Part shown: positions 1 to 9,359 of the stretch, piece after piece
Position numbering within the stretch: position 1 is the first letter of the stretch
How the letters are laid out: the number at the start of each line of letters is the position of its first letter
The notes under the pieces: model-generated
What the model was told of the DNA's origin: nothing
What the model saw: only the letters and a program-made list of their open reading frames with translations
The model's database searches: none
Source of the DNA: an uncultured Ruminococcus sp.
GTDB lineage: Bacteria > Bacillota > Clostridia > Oscillospirales > Acutalibacteraceae
Assembly (NCBI GenBank): GCA_902794395.1
Contig: CADBHB010000003.1
Span: 22,569 to 86,568 of the forward strand
DNA length: 64,000 nt
Direction: 5' to 3'
Translations under genes and position numbers: made by a program

Positions 1-1272
1 GCTGTGCATATCGCCGACCGCGGCATCGATGTGAGGCTTTACGAAATGAAGCCCCACAAGCGTACCCCCGCTCATAAAACCGATCTGTTCGGAGAGCTTG
101 TGTGCTCCAATTCCCTCAAGGCGATGCGCGTCGAAAGCGCCGCGGGGCTTTTAAAGGAGGAAATGCGCAGGCTGGACTCCTTTTTGCTCAAGTGCGCCGA
201 CAAATGTCGGGTGCCTGCCGGCGGAGCGCTGGCGGTAGACCGCGACATCTTTGCCGAGCTGGTCACCCAAGGGGTGCAGGCGCATCCCCGCATAACCGTC
301 ATCCGCGAGGAGATCACCGCCATACCCGAGGACGCGCTAACCGTCATCGCCACGGGACCCCTTACCTCAGACAGACTGGCAAGGGACATAGAAGCGCGCT
401 TCGGCGACTCGCTCGCCTTTTTCGACGCGGCAGCGCCAATAGTCACCGCCGACAGCGTAGATATGGAACACGCCTTCACCGCCTCGCGCTATGACCGCGG
501 CGGCGGAGACGACTACATCAACTGCCCTATGAACAAGGCGGAGTACGAGGCGTTTTACGACGCGCTGGTGCATGCCGAGCGCGCTCCGCTGCACGATTTC
601 GACGTCAGCGACCCCAAGGTGTACGAGGGCTGTATGCCGGTGGAGGTGCTGGCTCAGCGCGGCGAAGGCACCCTGCGCTTCGGTCCCATGAAGCCCGTGG
701 GGCTTATTGATCCGCGCACGGGGCACAGGGCGTGGGCGGTGCTGCAGCTTCGCAGGGAAAACGCCGCCGGCACCATGCTAAACCTGGTGGGCTTTCAAAC
801 CAATCTTAAGTTTCCCGAGCAAAAGCGGGTGTTCTCCATGATACCGGCTCTGCACCGCGCGGAGTTTGTCCGCTACGGTGTCATGCACCGCAACACGTTT
901 TTGTGTTCGCCTAAGGTGCTCAACTCGGATTATTCCTGTAAAGAAAATAAAGAACTCTTTTTCGCCGGTCAGATGACGGGCGTTGAGGGCTATATGGAGA
1001 GCGCCGCTTCGGGCATCATGGCGGGCATAAACGCCGCCCGTCTGGCTGCGGGCAGAAACACCGTTACTCTGCCCGGGGACACAATGATAGGCGCGCTCTC
1101 ACGTTATATCGCCGACCCCACGGTCAGGAAATTCCAGCCGATGGGCGCTAATTTCGGCGTGCTGCCCGAGCTTGCCGACAGACCCCGCGACAAACGCGAA
1201 CGCGCGGCGGCTTATGCACAGCGCGCGTTGGATTCCTTAAATAAATTTCTTTTTGAGAATTTTGGTGATTGA
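1..1272 (+). CDS. trmFO: TrmFO, folate/FAD-dependent tRNA (uracil-54-C5)-methyltransferase (5' end off the window)
   Basis: Makes ribothymidine (m5U54) in the tRNA T loop with methylenetetrahydrofolate as carbon donor and FADH2 as reductant. The frame is open from base 1, so the N-terminal GxGxxG FAD-binding stretch lies beyond the left edge and about 423 residues are visible. Two family-typical cysteine segments can be read: VCSNSLKAM near visible residue 35 and YEGCMPVEV near residue 211. The C-terminal half has the FAD-contacting FAGQMTGVEGYMESAASG segment. The stop is one base ahead of plsX. Identity is firm; the true start cannot be seen. Confidence 0.96.
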   Translation, partial: AVHIADRGIDVRLYEMKPHKRTPAHKTDLFGELVCSNSLKAMRVESAAGLLKEEMRRLDSFLLKCADKCRVPAGGALAVDRDIFAELVTQGVQAHPRITVIREEITAIPEDALTVIATGPLTSDRLARDIEARFGDSLAFFDAAAPIVTADSVDMEHAFTASRYDRGGGDDYINCPMNKAEYEAFYDALVHAERAPLHDFDVSDPKVYEGCMPVEVLAQRGEGTLRFGPMKPVGLIDPRTGHRAWAVLQLRRENAAGTMLNLVGFQTNLKFPEQKRVFSMIPALHRAEFVRYGVMHRNTFLCSPKVLNSDYSCKENKELFFAGQMTGVEGYMESAASGIMAGINAARLAAGRNTVTLPGDTMIGALSRYIADPTVRKFQPMGANFGVLPELADRPRDKRERAAAYAQRALDSLNKFLFENFGD

Positions 1273-1273
1273 T

Positions 1274-2257
1274 ATGAAAATAATCGTGGACGCCTTCGGC
1301 GGCGACAACGCGCCGCTGGAGATAGTAAAGGGCTGCGCCGATGCTGTAAGCGCGCACGGAGTAGAGGTTATCCTGACGGGAAAGGAAAGCACCATCAAAA
1401 AGGTCGCCTCCGAAAACGGTATCTCGCTTGAGCATATCGAGATAGAGGACTGCGACGAGGTGCTGACCATGCACGACGCTGCCGACAGCGTGCTCAAGGC
1501 TAAGAAAAACAGCTCTATGGGCGTAGGTCTGCGCCTGCTCAGCGAGGGCAGGGGCGACGCGTTCATCAGCGCCGGCAACAGCGGTGCGCTGTGTGTGGGC
1601 GCCACGCTCGGGGTGAGGCGCATCAGGGGCATCAAGCGTCCGGCGTTCGCTCCGGTGCTACCGTCGGCTACAGGCTGCTTCATGCTCATCGACGGCGGCG
1701 CAAATGTGGAGTGCCGCCCCGAAATGCTGCACCAGTTCGCCGTTATGGCGTCTGTATACATGGAGAAGGTAATGAAGGTTAAAAGCCCCCGCGTGGGTCT
1801 TGCCAACGTCGGCACCGAGGACCACAAGGGCACCGAGCTCTACCGCGATACCTACGCCATCCTCAAGGACAGCCCGCTCAATTTCATCGGCAACGTCGAG
1901 GGCAGAGACATCCCCAACGGCGTATGCGACGTGGTGGTCTGCGACGGCTTCACCGGCAATATGATCCTCAAAACCTACGAGGGCGTGGCGGCGGTTTTGA
2001 TGAAGGAGATCAAGACCATGTTTTCGGGCAGCGCCAAGGGAAAGATGGCTGCGGCGCTCTTGCTTAAGGACCTAAAGGGCATGAAGGCGCGGTTCGACTA
2101 CAACACCTACGGCGGAGCGCCCATTCTGGGTTCGTCAAAGCCCGTGTTCAAGGCGCACGGCGACGCGAAGGCGCGCACCATCAAAAACGCCATCGGTCTG
2201 TGCAAAGACTATGTGGACGCGCGGGCGATCGAGGAGATCTCCGCCGCATTGAAATAA
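1274..2257 (+). CDS. plsX: PlsX, phosphate acyltransferase
   Basis: Membrane phospholipid synthesis: converts acyl-ACP to acyl-phosphate, the donor used by PlsY to acylate glycerol-3-phosphate. The 327-residue protein opens with IIVDAFGGDNAP, the family's N-terminal signature, and carries SAGNSGAL near residue 98 and CDGFTGN near residue 222. I start it at the ATG at 1274, one base after the trmFO stop; an in-frame start at 1253 would add seven residues that lie inside trmFO and precede the signature. acpP, which often follows plsX, is absent; rnc begins 12 bases later. Confidence 0.96.
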   Translation: MKIIVDAFGGDNAPLEIVKGCADAVSAHGVEVILTGKESTIKKVASENGISLEHIEIEDCDEVLTMHDAADSVLKAKKNSSMGVGLRLLSEGRGDAFISAGNSGALCVGATLGVRRIRGIKRPAFAPVLPSATGCFMLIDGGANVECRPEMLHQFAVMASVYMEKVMKVKSPRVGLANVGTEDHKGTELYRDTYAILKDSPLNFIGNVEGRDIPNGVCDVVVCDGFTGNMILKTYEGVAAVLMKEIKTMFSGSAKGKMAAALLLKDLKGMKARFDYNTYGGAPILGSSKPVFKAHGDAKARTIKNAIGLCKDYVDARAIEEISAALK

Positions 2258-2269
2258 CGGAGTACACTA

Positions 2270-2944
2270 ATGGAACTGGAAGAAATAATCGGTTATCAAT
2301 TTCACAATAAAGAGTTGCTCACCACCGCCCTCACTCATTCCTCCTACGCTAACGAGCGCAAGGCGCAGCACGTCCAATACAACGAGCGGCTCGAGTTTTT
2401 GGGCGACGCGGTGCTGTCGGTGGTCGTAAGCGACTACATCTTCAAGCACTGCCCCGACCTGCCCGAGGGCGAGCTTACAAAGCTGAGGGCGTCGTTGGTC
2501 TGCGAAAAATCCCTTTATGAGTTCGCAAAGCAGATCGATCTGGGCAAATATCTATTGCTGAGCAAGGGCGAGCGGCACAACGGCGGAGCGGAGCGCCCGT
2601 CCATCCTCTCCGACGCGTTCGAGGCGCTTATCGCCGCGATTTACATCGACGGCGGCATCACCCCCGCGTCAAAGCATATCCTCAATTTCGTGGTCCCCGC
2701 CATCAAAGGCTCCCGCAAAAAGCAGGTCAAGGACTACAAAACCACCCTGCAGGAGATAATCCAGAAAAATCCCGGCGAGCGCCTGGAGTATGTTCTTGTC
2801 TCCGAAAGCGGACCCGACCACAACAAGCACTTTGTTTTCGAGGTGCATCTCAACAGCAACGTGATCGGCAAGGGCGGCGGCAGAAGCAAAAAAGAAGCCG
2901 AGCAGCAGGCGGCGCGCGAGGCTTTGGAGCTGATGGGCTATTAA
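2270..2944 (+). CDS. rnc: Ribonuclease III
   Basis: Double-stranded-RNA endonuclease that processes rRNA precursors and some mRNAs. At 224 residues it has normal length. The catalytic domain holds the signature NERLEFLGDAVLS (about residues 38-50) and the second acidic segment SDAFEALIAAIYID (about 113-126); a C-terminal dsRNA-binding domain (about 154-222) ends in GGGRSKKEAEQQAAREAL. The ATG at 2270 has GGAG about 8 bases upstream. Its TAA stop (2942-2944) overlaps the inferred ATT start of the next gene. Confidence 0.97.
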   Translation: MELEEIIGYQFHNKELLTTALTHSSYANERKAQHVQYNERLEFLGDAVLSVVVSDYIFKHCPDLPEGELTKLRASLVCEKSLYEFAKQIDLGKYLLLSKGERHNGGAERPSILSDAFEALIAAIYIDGGITPASKHILNFVVPAIKGSRKKQVKDYKTTLQEIIQKNPGERLEYVLVSESGPDHNKHFVFEVHLNSNVIGKGGGRSKKEAEQQAAREALELMGY

Positions 2945-3926
2945 ATCTGGTAACGTTTCAATTTTTATTCCGCACAACGGCTGCCCTCACAAGTGCAGCT
3001 TTTGCAATCAGAAGAATATCACGGGCAAAGGCTCTCAGCCCGCGCCCGAGGATGTGAGCAGCACGCTTGACAAAGCGCTCGCTGATTTGGGCGACAACGC
3101 GAAAACCGCCGAGATTGCCTTCTTCGGCGGCAGCTTCACGGCTATCGACAGAAAGTATATGCTGGCTCTTTTAAATGCGGCTCAGCCGTATTTGAAGTAT
3201 TTTTACGGCATCCGCGTCTCCACCCGTCCCGACGCGATAGACAGCGAGGTGCTGTCCGTCTTGAAAAAGTACGGCGTCACGGCTATTGAGCTGGGCGCGC
3301 AGTCGATGGACGACTTTGTTTTGAGCCTCAACGAGCGCGGCCACACGGCACAAGACGTCGCCGACGCCTGCGCGCTCATCCGCTCCCGCGGGTTTTCCCT
3401 CGGGCTGCAAATGATGACGGGGCTGTACGGCGCTTCGTTTGAAAAGGACATTTACACCGCCCGGCGCTTCATCGACCTTCGTCCCGACACCGTGCGTATC
3501 TATCCCACGGTAGTAATGAAGGACACGGCGCTTGCCGACGCCTTCCTCAGCGGAGAGTATGTGCCTTACACGCTTGAGGAATCGGTATCCCTGTGCGCAA
3601 AGCTTATTCTTATGTTTGCAAAAGCCGACATTCCGATCATAAGGCTCGGGCTGCATTATTCCGACAGTCTGGTAAAAAACAGCCTTTGCGGCAACTATCA
3701 TCCCGCCTTTAAGGAGCTGTGCGAAAGCAAGATCTTTTACGACAGCTTTTACCGCGCCGCCAAAAACACGGACACAAAAGATGTTACCGTAACCGTCAAC
3801 CCGCGGTCGCTGTCCAAGTTTTTGGGGCAAAAAAAGAGTAATTACAATGCGTTTACCGCTTCAGGCTACAGGCTGAAGCTTCAATATGACGACAGATTAG
3901 GAAAGTACGACATCATTATCAACTAG
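2940..3926 (+). CDS. Radical SAM protein (Elp3/MiaB-like superfamily), inferred ATT start
   Basis: Radical SAM enzyme of unknown substrate, in the place between rnc and smc where many Clostridia carry an Elp3-like radical SAM gene. The 4Fe-4S motif CPHKCSFC (CX3CX2C) is encoded at 2982-3005, upstream of the first in-frame ATG (3054), so a start at 3054 would remove the catalytic site. The frame is closed by TGA at 2931-2933, and between that stop and the motif there is no ATG, GTG or TTG. The best candidate is ATT at 2940, overlapping the rnc stop as ATTAA, with GGAG about 11 bases upstream. This gives 328 residues beginning with KSGNVSIFIPHNGCPHKC after the initiator. Further motifs: FFGGSFTAI (about 62-70, the GGE-like SAM contact) and a C-terminal substrate-domain region. 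The start is inference; the motif and the missing normal start codon are seen. Confidence 0.85.
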   Translation: MKSGNVSIFIPHNGCPHKCSFCNQKNITGKGSQPAPEDVSSTLDKALADLGDNAKTAEIAFFGGSFTAIDRKYMLALLNAAQPYLKYFYGIRVSTRPDAIDSEVLSVLKKYGVTAIELGAQSMDDFVLSLNERGHTAQDVADACALIRSRGFSLGLQMMTGLYGASFEKDIYTARRFIDLRPDTVRIYPTVVMKDTALADAFLSGEYVPYTLEESVSLCAKLILMFAKADIPIIRLGLHYSDSLVKNSLCGNYHPAFKELCESKIFYDSFYRAAKNTDTKDVTVTVNPRSLSKFLGQKKSNYNAFTASGYRLKLQYDDRLGKYDIIIN

Positions 3927-3935
3927 GGGTATGGA

Positions 3936-6900
3936 ATGCGACTGAAATCACTTGAAGTCCACGGCTTCAAAACCTTTCCCGATAAAACAAAGCTGTCCTT
4001 TGAGAAAGGCATCACCTCCGTTGTCGGACCCAACGGCTCGGGCAAAAGCAACATCAGCGACGCCATTCGCTGGGTGCTGGGCGAACAGTCGCCCAAAAGC
4101 CTGCGCTGCTCCCGCATGGAGGACGTGGTGTTCAACGGCACCGACAAGCGCAAAAAGACCGGCTATGCCGAGGTGACGCTCAACATCGACAACAGCGACC
4201 GCTTTCTCGACTTCAACGGCGACGAGATCGCCGTTACCCGCCGCTATTACCGCAGCGGTGAAAGCGAGTATCTCATCAACAAGGCGTCGGTTCGCCTCAG
4301 GGACATCAACGAGCTGTTCATGGACACCGGTCTGGGACGCGACGGCTATTCGATGATAGGGCAGGGCAAGATAGACAGCATCGTGTCCTCCAAAAGCGAG
4401 GACAGGCGCGAGATTTTCGAGGAAGCCGCGGGCATCTCAAAATACCGCTACCGCAAGATCGACGCGGAGCGCAAGTTAAAAAACACCGAGGACAACCTGC
4501 TGAGGCTGCGTGACATAGTCACCGAGCTTGAGGAGCGCGTGGGTCCTCTGAAAAAGCAGAGCGAAAAGGCAAAGCAGTTTTTGGAGTATTCCGAGGAAAA
4601 GCGCGGACTTGAGATCGCGCTGTGGCTGCAAACGCTCGACCGCTCTCAGGGAAGCCTCAAACTTCAGGATGAAAAAATATCCATCGCCAAATCGCAGTAC
4701 GACGAGGCGGAGCAGGAGCTGGAAAGCATCCGCGAGGAGACCGAGGAGATATATCAAAAAAACGGTGCGCTCGCTTCTCAAATAGATACCGTTCGCGCTC
4801 GGATAACCGCCATCGACGGCGAGATCGCCGAAAAAAACGCGCTTATTTCCGTAGCGGAAAATGACATCCTGCACAGCAACGAAAACATCGCGCGAATCAA
4901 CAGCGAAATAGAGCAGGCGGACAAAAACGCCGATGAATACGAAAAGAGCATAGCCGAAAAGCAGGGGCGCATCAACGTGCTCGATACGCAGATCATCTCT
5001 CGGCAGAAGCACTACGCCGAGGTCAGCGAACAGCTGAACCTTATCAACATCGACTCCGGCAAAAGCAGCGACGCTCTGCAGGAGCTGACGGCGGCGCTGT
5101 CGGTGCTCACCTCGCAGTCCGCGGACGCGCGCGTAATAGATATGACCTCCGACACCTCCATCAACGAGCTGTCGCGGCGCATAGAGGCGCTCAAGGAGGC
5201 AAACGACGAAAGAGCGTCGCAGATAAAGGCGCTCACCGAAATGGGCGAGAGGTACGACGAGGACATTAGTGCGGCGGACGACGAGATCGCCTCGCTGTCA
5301 AATTCCATAGAAGGCCTCGCGCTGAAACAGGCTTCAAAAGAAAAAAAGAGGAATGAGATAAAGGAACGTTGCGACAGGCTGTCGCTCGACGTCAGGGAGC
5401 ATGAGCGCAGGATCAGCTTTTTGGAAAACATGGAGCGCAACCTCGAGGGCTTTTCCAAGAGCGTCAAAACCGTGGTCAACGCCGCTAAAAACGGCAGGCT
5501 GCACGGCGTTTACGGTCCCGTGTCGCGCGTAATCTCCGTTCCCGGGAAATACGCGGTCGCCGTTGAAACAGCTCTCGGCGCCGCCATGCAGAACATTGTC
5601 GTGCAAAGCGACGAGGACGCCAAGCAGGCTATACGCTTCCTGAAATCCACCGACGGCGGCAGAGCTACCTTTTTGCCGCTCAACACCATAAAGCCCCGCG
5701 AGCTGAGAGAGAACGGGCTTGACGACTGCTACGGCTTTGTCGGCATAGCCGCCTCGCTGTGCAGCTGCGACAGCAGGTTCCAAAACATCCTCGGCTCTCT
5801 GCTGGGCAAAATAGTTATCGCCGAGGACCTCAACAGCGCCGCGTCCATCGCAAAGCGCTACAGCTACCGCTTCAAGGTTGTCACCCTGGACGGACAGGTA
5901 GTCAACGCGGGCGGCTCCCTAACGGGCGGCTCGCTTGCAAAAAGCACGGGCGTGCTCAGCCGAGCCTCCGAGATAGCCGGACTGAGAGAGCAGAGCCGAA
6001 AGCTTCAGGCAGAGCTTGATAAGTCCCGTGAGCTGCTTGAGCAGCTTGACCGCGAATTTGCTTCCATCGAGGCTCAGACCCTGGGCGCTCGGGCAGACCT
6101 TTCAAACCGCCGCCAGGATCTGGTGCGCCTGGACGCCGAAAAACGCGCCTGCTTAAACGAGCTGCAATTGCAGACCGACGCCGCCGAAGCCGCGCGCCGC
6201 GAGACAGCCGACTGCCTTGACCGCATAGAGGGGCTAAAGCGCAGCCGCGAGCAGGCGAGAGTCCGCCTCATGGAGCTTAACATCAAGATAGCCGAGGCGG
6301 AGGAAAAGGTTAACGCCGTAACGGGCAGCCGCGCCGAGCTGACCCAAAAGCGCGAGGAGCTGACCTCGGTGCTGCAAAACATCCGCCTTGAAATAGTCAC
6401 CGCGCAAAAGGACATCGACGCCCTAAACGCCGAGATAGTCAACGCGAAAAACTCAGGCACCGACAACACCGAGCGCAAGCGCGAGCTGTTGTCGCAGATA
6501 GCTCAGACAGAGCGCGCCGTAGAGGAAAAAACAGAGGAGATCGCCGCGCTGCGCCGTCTTATCGAAGAAGCAAAGCAGACCCAGGAACGGCACAGGCAGC
6601 AGATCGAGGCGCTAAACGCCCAAAGAGAGCTGCTTGAGAAGCGCAGCGTAGACATCCGCCTGATCGAGCGCGACAAATCGAGCGAACGCGAAAACGCCGG
6701 CAGAGAGCTGGCGCGTCTGGAGGAGCGCAAGATCAATCTGCAAAAGGATTATGACAACATAATCTCCAAGCTGTGGGAGGAATACGAGCTGACCCGCCGC
6801 GAGGCTGAAAAGACAGCCATAGAGATAGAGGACTCCGCCAAGGCGCAGAAGCGCCTTACAAGCCTTAAGCAGAGCATAAAGGCGCTGGGCAACGTCAATG

Positions 6901-7511
6901 TGTCCGCCATCGAAGAATACAAGGAGGTCTCCGAGCGCTACGAGTTTATGAGCGTTCAGGTCTCCGACGTCGAAAAGTCAAAAAGCGAGATCGAAAGGCT
7001 GATAACCACCCTTACCAAGCAGATGAAGGAGAGCTTTTTGGAGAGCTTTGAGCAGATAAACCGCAACTTCACCTTTACCTTCAAGGAGCTGTTCGGCGGC
7101 GGCACCGCGTCGCTTTCGCTCTCAGACCCCGAAAACATCCTCACCAGCGGCATCGACATCGTCGTGCATCCCCCCGGCAAGATCGTCGTCCACCTCGACG
7201 CGCTGTCGGGCGGCGAAAAGGCGCTGGTAGCCATCGCGCTCTACTTTGCCATTATGAAGGTGCGCCCCGCGCCGTTCTGTGTTATGGACGAGATCGAGGC
7301 GGCGCTCGACGACGTTAACGTAAACCGCTTCGCGAGCTACCTGCGCAGGCTGACAGATAAAACCCAGTTTATTTTGATAACACACCGCCGCGGCACTATG
7401 GAAGAAGCAGATGTGCTATACGGCGTCACCATGCAGGACGAGGGCATATCCAAGCTTTTGGAGCTGCGCTCCTCCGAGGTAGCCGAAAAGCTCGGCGTAA
7501 AGACCAATTAA
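3936..7511 (+). CDS. smc: SMC, chromosome partition/condensin ATPase
   Basis: Core of the bacterial condensin (SMC-ScpA-ScpB), which loads near the origin and compacts and segregates the chromosome. The 1191 residues show the full layout: Walker A GPNGSGKSN (31-39), long Gln/Glu/Lys-rich coiled coil, a hinge near residues 500-670 (GVYGPVSRVI...GGSLTGGS), a second coiled coil, then LSGGEKALVAIAL (about 1089) and Walker B with CVMDEIEAALDD (about 1112). I use ATG 3936, giving MRLKSLEVHGFKTF; another ATG five bases upstream is out of frame. ftsY follows after 12 bases, the usual Firmicutes pairing. Confidence 0.98.
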   Translation: MRLKSLEVHGFKTFPDKTKLSFEKGITSVVGPNGSGKSNISDAIRWVLGEQSPKSLRCSRMEDVVFNGTDKRKKTGYAEVTLNIDNSDRFLDFNGDEIAVTRRYYRSGESEYLINKASVRLRDINELFMDTGLGRDGYSMIGQGKIDSIVSSKSEDRREIFEEAAGISKYRYRKIDAERKLKNTEDNLLRLRDIVTELEERVGPLKKQSEKAKQFLEYSEEKRGLEIALWLQTLDRSQGSLKLQDEKISIAKSQYDEAEQELESIREETEEIYQKNGALASQIDTVRARITAIDGEIAEKNALISVAENDILHSNENIARINSEIEQADKNADEYEKSIAEKQGRINVLDTQIISRQKHYAEVSEQLNLINIDSGKSSDALQELTAALSVLTSQSADARVIDMTSDTSINELSRRIEALKEANDERASQIKALTEMGERYDEDISAADDEIASLSNSIEGLALKQASKEKKRNEIKERCDRLSLDVREHERRISFLENMERNLEGFSKSVKTVVNAAKNGRLHGVYGPVSRVISVPGKYAVAVETALGAAMQNIVVQSDEDAKQAIRFLKSTDGGRATFLPLNTIKPRELRENGLDDCYGFVGIAASLCSCDSRFQNILGSLLGKIVIAEDLNSAASIAKRYSYRFKVVTLDGQVVNAGGSLTGGSLAKSTGVLSRASEIAGLREQSRKLQAELDKSRELLEQLDREFASIEAQTLGARADLSNRRQDLVRLDAEKRACLNELQLQTDAAEAARRETADCLDRIEGLKRSREQARVRLMELNIKIAEAEEKVNAVTGSRAELTQKREELTSVLQNIRLEIVTAQKDIDALNAEIVNAKNSGTDNTERKRELLSQIAQTERAVEEKTEEIAALRRLIEEAKQTQERHRQQIEALNAQRELLEKRSVDIRLIERDKSSERENAGRELARLEERKINLQKDYDNIISKLWEEYELTRREAEKTAIEIEDSAKAQKRLTSLKQSIKALGNVNVSAIEEYKEVSERYEFMSVQVSDVEKSKSEIERLITTLTKQMKESFLESFEQINRNFTFTFKELFGGGTASLSLSDPENILTSGIDIVVHPPGKIVVHLDALSGGEKALVAIALYFAIMKVRPAPFCVMDEIEAALDDVNVNRFASYLRRLTDKTQFILITHRRGTMEEADVLYGVTMQDEGISKLLELRSSEVAEKLGVKTN

Positions 7512-7523
7512 AGGAATGATGAT

Positions 7524-8438
7524 ATGGGACTGTTTAAAAAAATCAAAGAAGGACTTAAAAAAACCCGCAAGGCGGTCATGGGTCAAATCGAATCCATGCT
7601 CAATTCCTTCACCAAGATCGATGAGGAGCTGTTTGAGGAGCTCGAGGAGCTGCTTGTCATGGCGGATGTGGGCGTGCCCACCGCCGAGAAGATCTGCGAG
7701 GAGCTCAGGGTACGCGTAAAGAAAAACGGCGTAAAGGACCCCTCCGAGATCACCGGACTTCTGCAGGAGATCATCACCGAGATGCTCGAGGGCGGCGAGG
7801 AGCTGGATATTTCCACCCAACCCTCTATCATACTTGTTATCGGCGTCAACGGCGTCGGCAAAACCACCACCATCGGCAAGCTGGCAAAACAGCTCTCCGA
7901 CCAAGGCAAGCGCGTGCTGCTGGCGGCGGCGGACACCTTCCGCGCTGCCGCTATCGACCAGCTCGACATCTGGGCGCAGCGCAGCGGCTGTGAGATCATA
8001 AAGCAAAAAGAGGGCAGCGACCCCGCGGCGGTCATTTTTGACGCTATCGCGGCGGCAAAGGCAAGGGGCGCCGACGTTATAATCTGCGACACCGCGGGCA
8101 GGCTCCACAACAAAAAGCACCTGATGGACGAGCTGGCGAAAATCAACCGCATCATCGACCGCGAGCTTCCCGACGCGGCAAAGGAAAAGCTGCTGGTGCT
8201 TGACGCCACCACCGGACAAAACGCCGTCAATCAGGCGGAGCAGTTCCGCGAGGCGACCGGCATCACGGGCATAGTGCTCACAAAGCTCGACGGCACCGCA
8301 AAGGGCGGCGTCGTGCTGGCAATAAAGGAAGGTCTGGGTATTCCCGTAAAATACATCGGCGTGGGAGAGCAGATCGACGACCTGCAGCCCTTTGACGCGC
8401 AGGACTTCGCGCGCGCGCTGTTTGAAACCACGGAGTGA
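7524..8438 (+). CDS. ftsY: FtsY, signal recognition particle receptor GTPase
   Basis: Membrane-associated receptor that docks SRP-ribosome complexes at the Sec translocon. The 304-residue protein lacks the long acidic A domain of the E. coli form and starts almost directly with the N domain. GTPase motifs: GVNGVGKTTTIGKLA (about 109-123), DTFRAAAIDQL, DTAGRLHNK and TKLDGTAKGG. AAAGGA lies 8 bases before the ATG. It closely follows smc and overlaps the upstream region of rdgB. Confidence 0.97.
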   Translation: MGLFKKIKEGLKKTRKAVMGQIESMLNSFTKIDEELFEELEELLVMADVGVPTAEKICEELRVRVKKNGVKDPSEITGLLQEIITEMLEGGEELDISTQPSIILVIGVNGVGKTTTIGKLAKQLSDQGKRVLLAAADTFRAAAIDQLDIWAQRSGCEIIKQKEGSDPAAVIFDAIAAAKARGADVIICDTAGRLHNKKHLMDELAKINRIIDRELPDAAKEKLLVLDATTGQNAVNQAEQFREATGITGIVLTKLDGTAKGGVVLAIKEGLGIPVKYIGVGEQIDDLQPFDAQDFARALFETTE

Positions 8439-8443
8439 TCACA

Positions 8444-9040
8444 ATGAAATTCATTATAGCCACCAACAACGCGAAAAAGCTCGTTGAGCTGGAGCGTATC
8501 TTAAATCCCCTTGGCATCGAGGCGGTTTCCGCCCGGGAAGCGGGCGTGGTGCTCGACGAGGTAGACGAAACCGGCACCACCTTTTCGGAAAACGCCTTCA
8601 TCAAGGCAAATGCCGCCTTTGAAAAGACCGGAATGCCCGCGGTCGCCGACGACTCGGGCATCTGCGTGGACGCGCTCGGCGGCAGACCCGGCATTTTTTC
8701 CGCGCGCTACTGTCCCGAGCTGTGCAAGACCGACGAGGACAGGACGCAGCGCATCCTCGACGAGCTCGAGGGCGTGCCCGACGAGCAGCGCGGCGCTCAC
8801 TACACCTGCGCTATCTGCTGCATACTGCCCGACGGCGGCAAAATCGAGATAGAGGAGATCTGCGAGGGCAGGATCGGCTATTCCTTTATAGGAGACGGCG
8901 GCTTCGGCTACGATCCCATCTTCATGCAGGGCGACAGGACCTTCGCTCAGCTGAGCGCCGAGGAGAAGGATAAGGTCAGCCACCGCGGCAAGGCGCTGCG
9001 GGCGCTGAAAGCGAAACTGGAAGAGTATTTGAAAGGATAA
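8444..9040 (+). CDS. rdgB: RdgB/HAM1, XTP/dITP diphosphatase
   Basis: House-cleaning enzyme that hydrolyses non-canonical purine triphosphates (dITP, XTP) to monophosphates before they reach DNA. N-terminal FIIATNNAKKLVEL, the ADDSGICVDALGGRPG substrate loop (about residues 66-81) and GDGGFGYDPIF near 148 are all family landmarks. I prefer ATG 8444 (198 residues) to the GTG at 8435 that overlaps the ftsY stop: the family starts immediately before the FIIAT strand, and GGAG at 8432 is well spaced for 8444. yhbY follows after three bases. Confidence 0.95.
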   Translation: MKFIIATNNAKKLVELERILNPLGIEAVSAREAGVVLDEVDETGTTFSENAFIKANAAFEKTGMPAVADDSGICVDALGGRPGIFSARYCPELCKTDEDRTQRILDELEGVPDEQRGAHYTCAICCILPDGGKIEIEEICEGRIGYSFIGDGGFGYDPIFMQGDRTFAQLSAEEKDKVSHRGKALRALKAKLEEYLKG

Positions 9041-9043
9041 ACG

Positions 9044-9355
9044 ATGCTTACTAGTAAACAGAGAGCCTATTTAAGAGGACTTGCCAATAATCTGGATACC
9101 ATCCTGATAGTAGGCAAGGGCGAGATAACCGACAACATCATCATGCAGGCGGACACCGCCCTGACCGCGCGCGAGCTAATCAAGGGCAAGCGGCTTGAAA
9201 ACAGCGCCTACACCGCGCGCGAGTGCGCGGACATCCTTTCCGAAAAATGCGGGGCGGACGTGGTGCAGGTCATCGGTTCCAAATTCGTATTGTACAGACC
9301 AAATCCCGACGAGCCGGTGATAGTGCTGCCTAAGGCGAAAAAAGAGCGGAAGTGA
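9044..9355 (+). CDS. yhbY: YhbY-type CRM-domain RNA-binding protein
   Basis: Small ribosome-assembly-associated RNA-binding protein consisting of a single CRM domain. The 103 residues show the family pattern: LTSKQRAYLRGLANNL at the N terminus, then the GKGEITDN loop (about 24-31), LIKGKRLEN, and a C-terminal IGSKFVLYRPN strand. It lies three bases after rdgB. In many Firmicutes nadD follows; here yqeK comes next. Confidence 0.93.
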   Translation: MLTSKQRAYLRGLANNLDTILIVGKGEITDNIIMQADTALTARELIKGKRLENSAYTARECADILSEKCGADVVQVIGSKFVLYRPNPDEPVIVLPKAKKERK

Positions 9356-9359
9356 TCGC

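Noticed and set aside
3054-3926. A normal ATG-started version of the radical SAM gene
   Set aside because: It would exclude the CX3CX2C motif and 38 further residues, leaving an enzyme without its iron-sulphur site.
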